Source of the DNA: Burkholderiales bacterium
GTDB lineage: Bacteria; Pseudomonadota; Gammaproteobacteria; Burkholderiales; JAEUOS01
Direction: 5' to 3'
Length of the DNA: 59,564 bases
Assembly: GCA_016790695.1 (NCBI GenBank)
Contig: JAEUOS010000143.1
Coordinates: 1 to 59,564 of the forward strand
Part shown: positions 57,190 to 59,564 of the stretch, one piece after another
Position numbering within the stretch: the first letter of the stretch is position 1
Layout of the letters: each line of letters starts with the position of its first letter
Made by a program: the position numbers and the translations under genes
Notes under the pieces: generated by a model
What the model was told of the DNA's origin: nothing
Seen by the model: the letters and a program-made list of their open reading frames with translations, nothing else
Database searches by the model: none

Positions 57190-58782
57190 CTACATGTGGT
57201 AGGCGGTCTCGCCGTGCGAGGTCACGTCCAGGCCCTCGCGCTCGGCATCCTCCGCCACGCGCAGGCCGATCACCATGTCGATGATCTTGAGCGCGACGAA
57301 GGCGACCACGGCGGAGACCACCACGGCGGTCAGCACCGCCTGCACCTGCACCCAGACCTGGGCGGGGATGCCCGGAAAGTCGGCAGCCTCGCCGCACTTG
57401 TTGGTCACGTAGTTGCAGATCCCGGCGCCGCCCAGGGACGGTGCGGCGAAGATGCCGGTGGCGATCGCCCCCCAGATGCCGCCGATGCCGTGCACGCCGA
57501 ACACGTCCAGCGCGTCGTCCGCGCCGAGCATGCGCTTCAGGCCCGAGACACCCCACAGGCAGAGTGCGCCGGCGACCGCGCCGATCACCATGGCCCCCTT
57601 GACGCCGACGAAGCCGCATGCCGGCGTGATCGCCACCAGGCCGGCCACCGCACCCGAGGCGGCGCCCAGCATCGACGGCTTGCCCTTGAGGAAGTTCTCG
57701 AACAGCAGCCAGGACAGGGTCGCCGTCGCGGTGGCGACCAGCGTGTTGACGAACGCCAGCGAGGCCGTGCCGTTCGCCTCGAGGTTCGAGCCGACATTGA
57801 ACCCGAACCAGCCGATCCACAGCATGCAGGCACCGACCATGGTCAGCGTCAGGCTGTGCGGGGTCATCGCCTCGCGGCCGTAGCCGATGCGCTTGCCGAC
57901 CACATAGGCCGCCACCAGCCCGGCGATGCCGGCGTTGACGTGCACCACGGTGCCGCCGGCGAAGTCGAGCGCGCCCTTGGCCCAGAGCCATCCGGCCGCC
58001 TCGGTGACCGCCTTGAGCGTGGCCTCGTCCTTGATCGCGTCGGGACCGTCCCAGAACCAGACCATGTGCGCCATCGGCAGGTAGGCGAAGGTGAACCACA
58101 GCACCAGGAACCAGAGCACCGCCGAGAACTTCATCCGCTCGGCGAACGCGCCGATGATCAGCGCCGGCGTGATCGCCGCGAAGGTCAGCTGGAACATGGC
58201 GAACATCATCTCGGGGATGTAGACGCCCTTGGAGAAGGTCGCGCCCGCGCCGGCCAGGTCGACCCCGGCGAGGAACATCTTCGAGAAGCCGCCGAAGAAC
58301 GAGCCGCCACCGGTGAAGGCGACGCTGTAGCCGTAGACCACCCACAGCACGGAGATCAGGCAGAACGTCACGAACACCTGCATGAGCACCGACAGCATGT
58401 TCTTGGTGCGCACCAGGCCGCCGTAGAACAGCGCCAGGCCCGGGATGGTCATCAGGATGACCAGGATGGTGGCGATGTACATGAACGTGAAGTCGCCCTT
58501 GTTCGGCTCGGGCGGCTTCGCTGCCGCCGCCTCGGCCGGCTTGGCCTCCGCCTTGGCGTCACCCTTGGCTTCGGCCTTGTCGTCCTTCTTCGCATCCGCC
58601 GCGGGCGCCGCGGGCGGCGCATCCTTCTTGTCGTCGGCCTTCGCGGCCTCGGGCGCCTTGGCCTCTTCCTTCTTGGCCTCGGCAGCCGGCGCCGCCTGCG
58701 CATGCGCGACGCCCGAAACCGTCACCCCAGTCACAAGCAGCAGCGACGCCGCCAGCCCCAGGACAGTAAGCAGCTTTTTCAT
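57190..58782 (-). CDS. amtB: ammonium transporter AmtB with charged N-terminal insert
   Basis: A 530-aa ammonium channel. A signal peptide (1-28) is followed by an unusual segment of about 65 residues made almost only of Ala, Lys, Glu, Asp and Pro (29-93), then eleven transmembrane helices. Pore residues are visible: the Asp and first His in LDFAGGTVVHVNAGIAGL and the second His in FGVHGIGGIWGAI. It moves ammonium into the cell and is blocked by GlnK. glnK lies 20 bp upstream, the standard order. Confidence 0.94.
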   Translation of the reverse strand: MKKLLTVLGLAASLLLVTGVTVSGVAHAQAAPAAEAKKEEAKAPEAAKADDKKDAPPAAPAADAKKDDKAEAKGDAKAEAKPAEAAAAKPPEPNKGDFTFMYIATILVILMTIPGLALFYGGLVRTKNMLSVLMQVFVTFCLISVLWVVYGYSVAFTGGGSFFGGFSKMFLAGVDLAGAGATFSKGVYIPEMMFAMFQLTFAAITPALIIGAFAERMKFSAVLWFLVLWFTFAYLPMAHMVWFWDGPDAIKDEATLKAVTEAAGWLWAKGALDFAGGTVVHVNAGIAGLVAAYVVGKRIGYGREAMTPHSLTLTMVGACMLWIGWFGFNVGSNLEANGTASLAFVNTLVATATATLSWLLFENFLKGKPSMLGAASGAVAGLVAITPACGFVGVKGAMVIGAVAGALCLWGVSGLKRMLGADDALDVFGVHGIGGIWGAIATGIFAAPSLGGAGICNYVTNKCGEAADFPGIPAQVWVQVQAVLTAVVVSAVVAFVALKIIDMVIGLRVAEDAEREGLDVTSHGETAYHM

Positions 58783-58802
58783 TTTGTCGGTGTCCCTTCG
58801 CG

Positions 58803-59447
<645 letters not shown>

Positions 59448-59564
59448 TCAGAAGCTCTTCGCCACGCCGATCACGAGCGTGTCGTTGCGCAGGTTCTTCG
59501 TATTGGTCGGGGTCGACAATCCGCCGCCGTCGATGCCGAGGTAGAACGGCGTCTTCGCGTTGTT
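59448..59564 (-). CDS. outer-membrane barrel protein, C-terminal fragment (TorF-like)
   Basis: Only the last 38 residues are inside the window, ending NLRNDTLVIGVAKSF. The terminal Phe and alternating hydrophobic pattern mark an outer-membrane beta-barrel. TorF-type putative porins often stand directly upstream of glnK-amtB in betaproteobacteria, which fits the position and the C-terminal pattern, but the fragment is too short for a firm family call. A terminator follows at once. Confidence 0.6.
   Translation of the reverse strand, partial: NNAKTPFYLGIDGGGLSTPTNTKNLRNDTLVIGVAKSF

Noticed and set aside
54477..57284. A 935-codon plus-strand open frame opposite EIIA, gshB and gshA
   Set aside because: It covers three real genes on the other strand and encodes low-complexity Arg/His/Ala-rich sequence.

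Overview
The window is GC-rich, densely coded DNA from a betaproteobacterium. Four things point there: the block ampG / metW-metX / ptsI-ptsH-EIIA(Man) / gshB-gshA / amtB-glnK, the proteobacterial-type gshA, two orphan Bug/TctC receptors (typical of Burkholderiales), and PEP-CTERM proteins. Genus cannot be fixed from the sequence. I see no rRNA, tRNA, CRISPR array, insertion sequence or phage gene.

Layout. 1-9.3 kb: a hydrolase (cut by the left edge), a VOC protein, an OprB-like porin, a PEP-CTERM protein behind a sigma54-like promoter, a chromate pair (rhodanese-ChrB fusion + ChrA), two small membrane proteins, and an OsmC / methyltransferase / DUF2892-helical cluster. 9.4-11.8 kb: an arsenic operon arsR-arsI-arsC-acr3 whose regulator and lyase look suited to methylated arsenicals. 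11.7-13.4 kb: a CDF metal exporter and a methyltransferase with a signal peptide. 13.4-23 kb: nine same-strand genes (RND adaptor, RND pump, DUF2892, thioredoxin 2, TolC-type channel, Tat-type sulfide:quinone oxidoreductase, small membrane protein, DUF302, exported rhodanese), divergent from an ArsR-family repressor with a clear operator/promoter arrangement. I read this as a reactive-sulfur handling and export system; it is the best candidate for something undescribed. 23-29 kb: DUF599, a tartrate/malate dehydrogenase-type enzyme, a Bug receptor, a second PEP-CTERM protein and a two-component system with an OmpR-type box.

29-38 kb is a phenylacetate ring-epoxidation operon, paaA-(OsmC)-paaB-paaC-paaD-paaE-paaR, followed by an MBL protein with a degenerate metal site; a sirtuin diverges from it. 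A carboxylesterase and a crotonase lacking both usual catalytic glutamates follow. 38-48.6 kb: a quinone oxidoreductase, another Bug receptor, a SPINDLY-type glycosyltransferase, an M48 protease, a glutamine-synthetase-like enzyme, a TRAP receptor, and a CBS/nucleotidyltransferase + exonuclease pair behind a perfect FNR box.

48.6-59.6 kb is core metabolism: AmpG, methionine synthesis (metX-metW) under a probable SAM-II riboswitch with a terminator hairpin, the PTS phosphorelay, glutathione synthesis, and glnK-amtB behind a sigma54 promoter, with the tail of a TorF-like porin at the right edge. A recurring trait is a -10 hexamer exactly 6 nt before the ATG with no clear leader, at arsR, the sirtuin, the CBS protein and ampG, which suggests leaderless transcripts.
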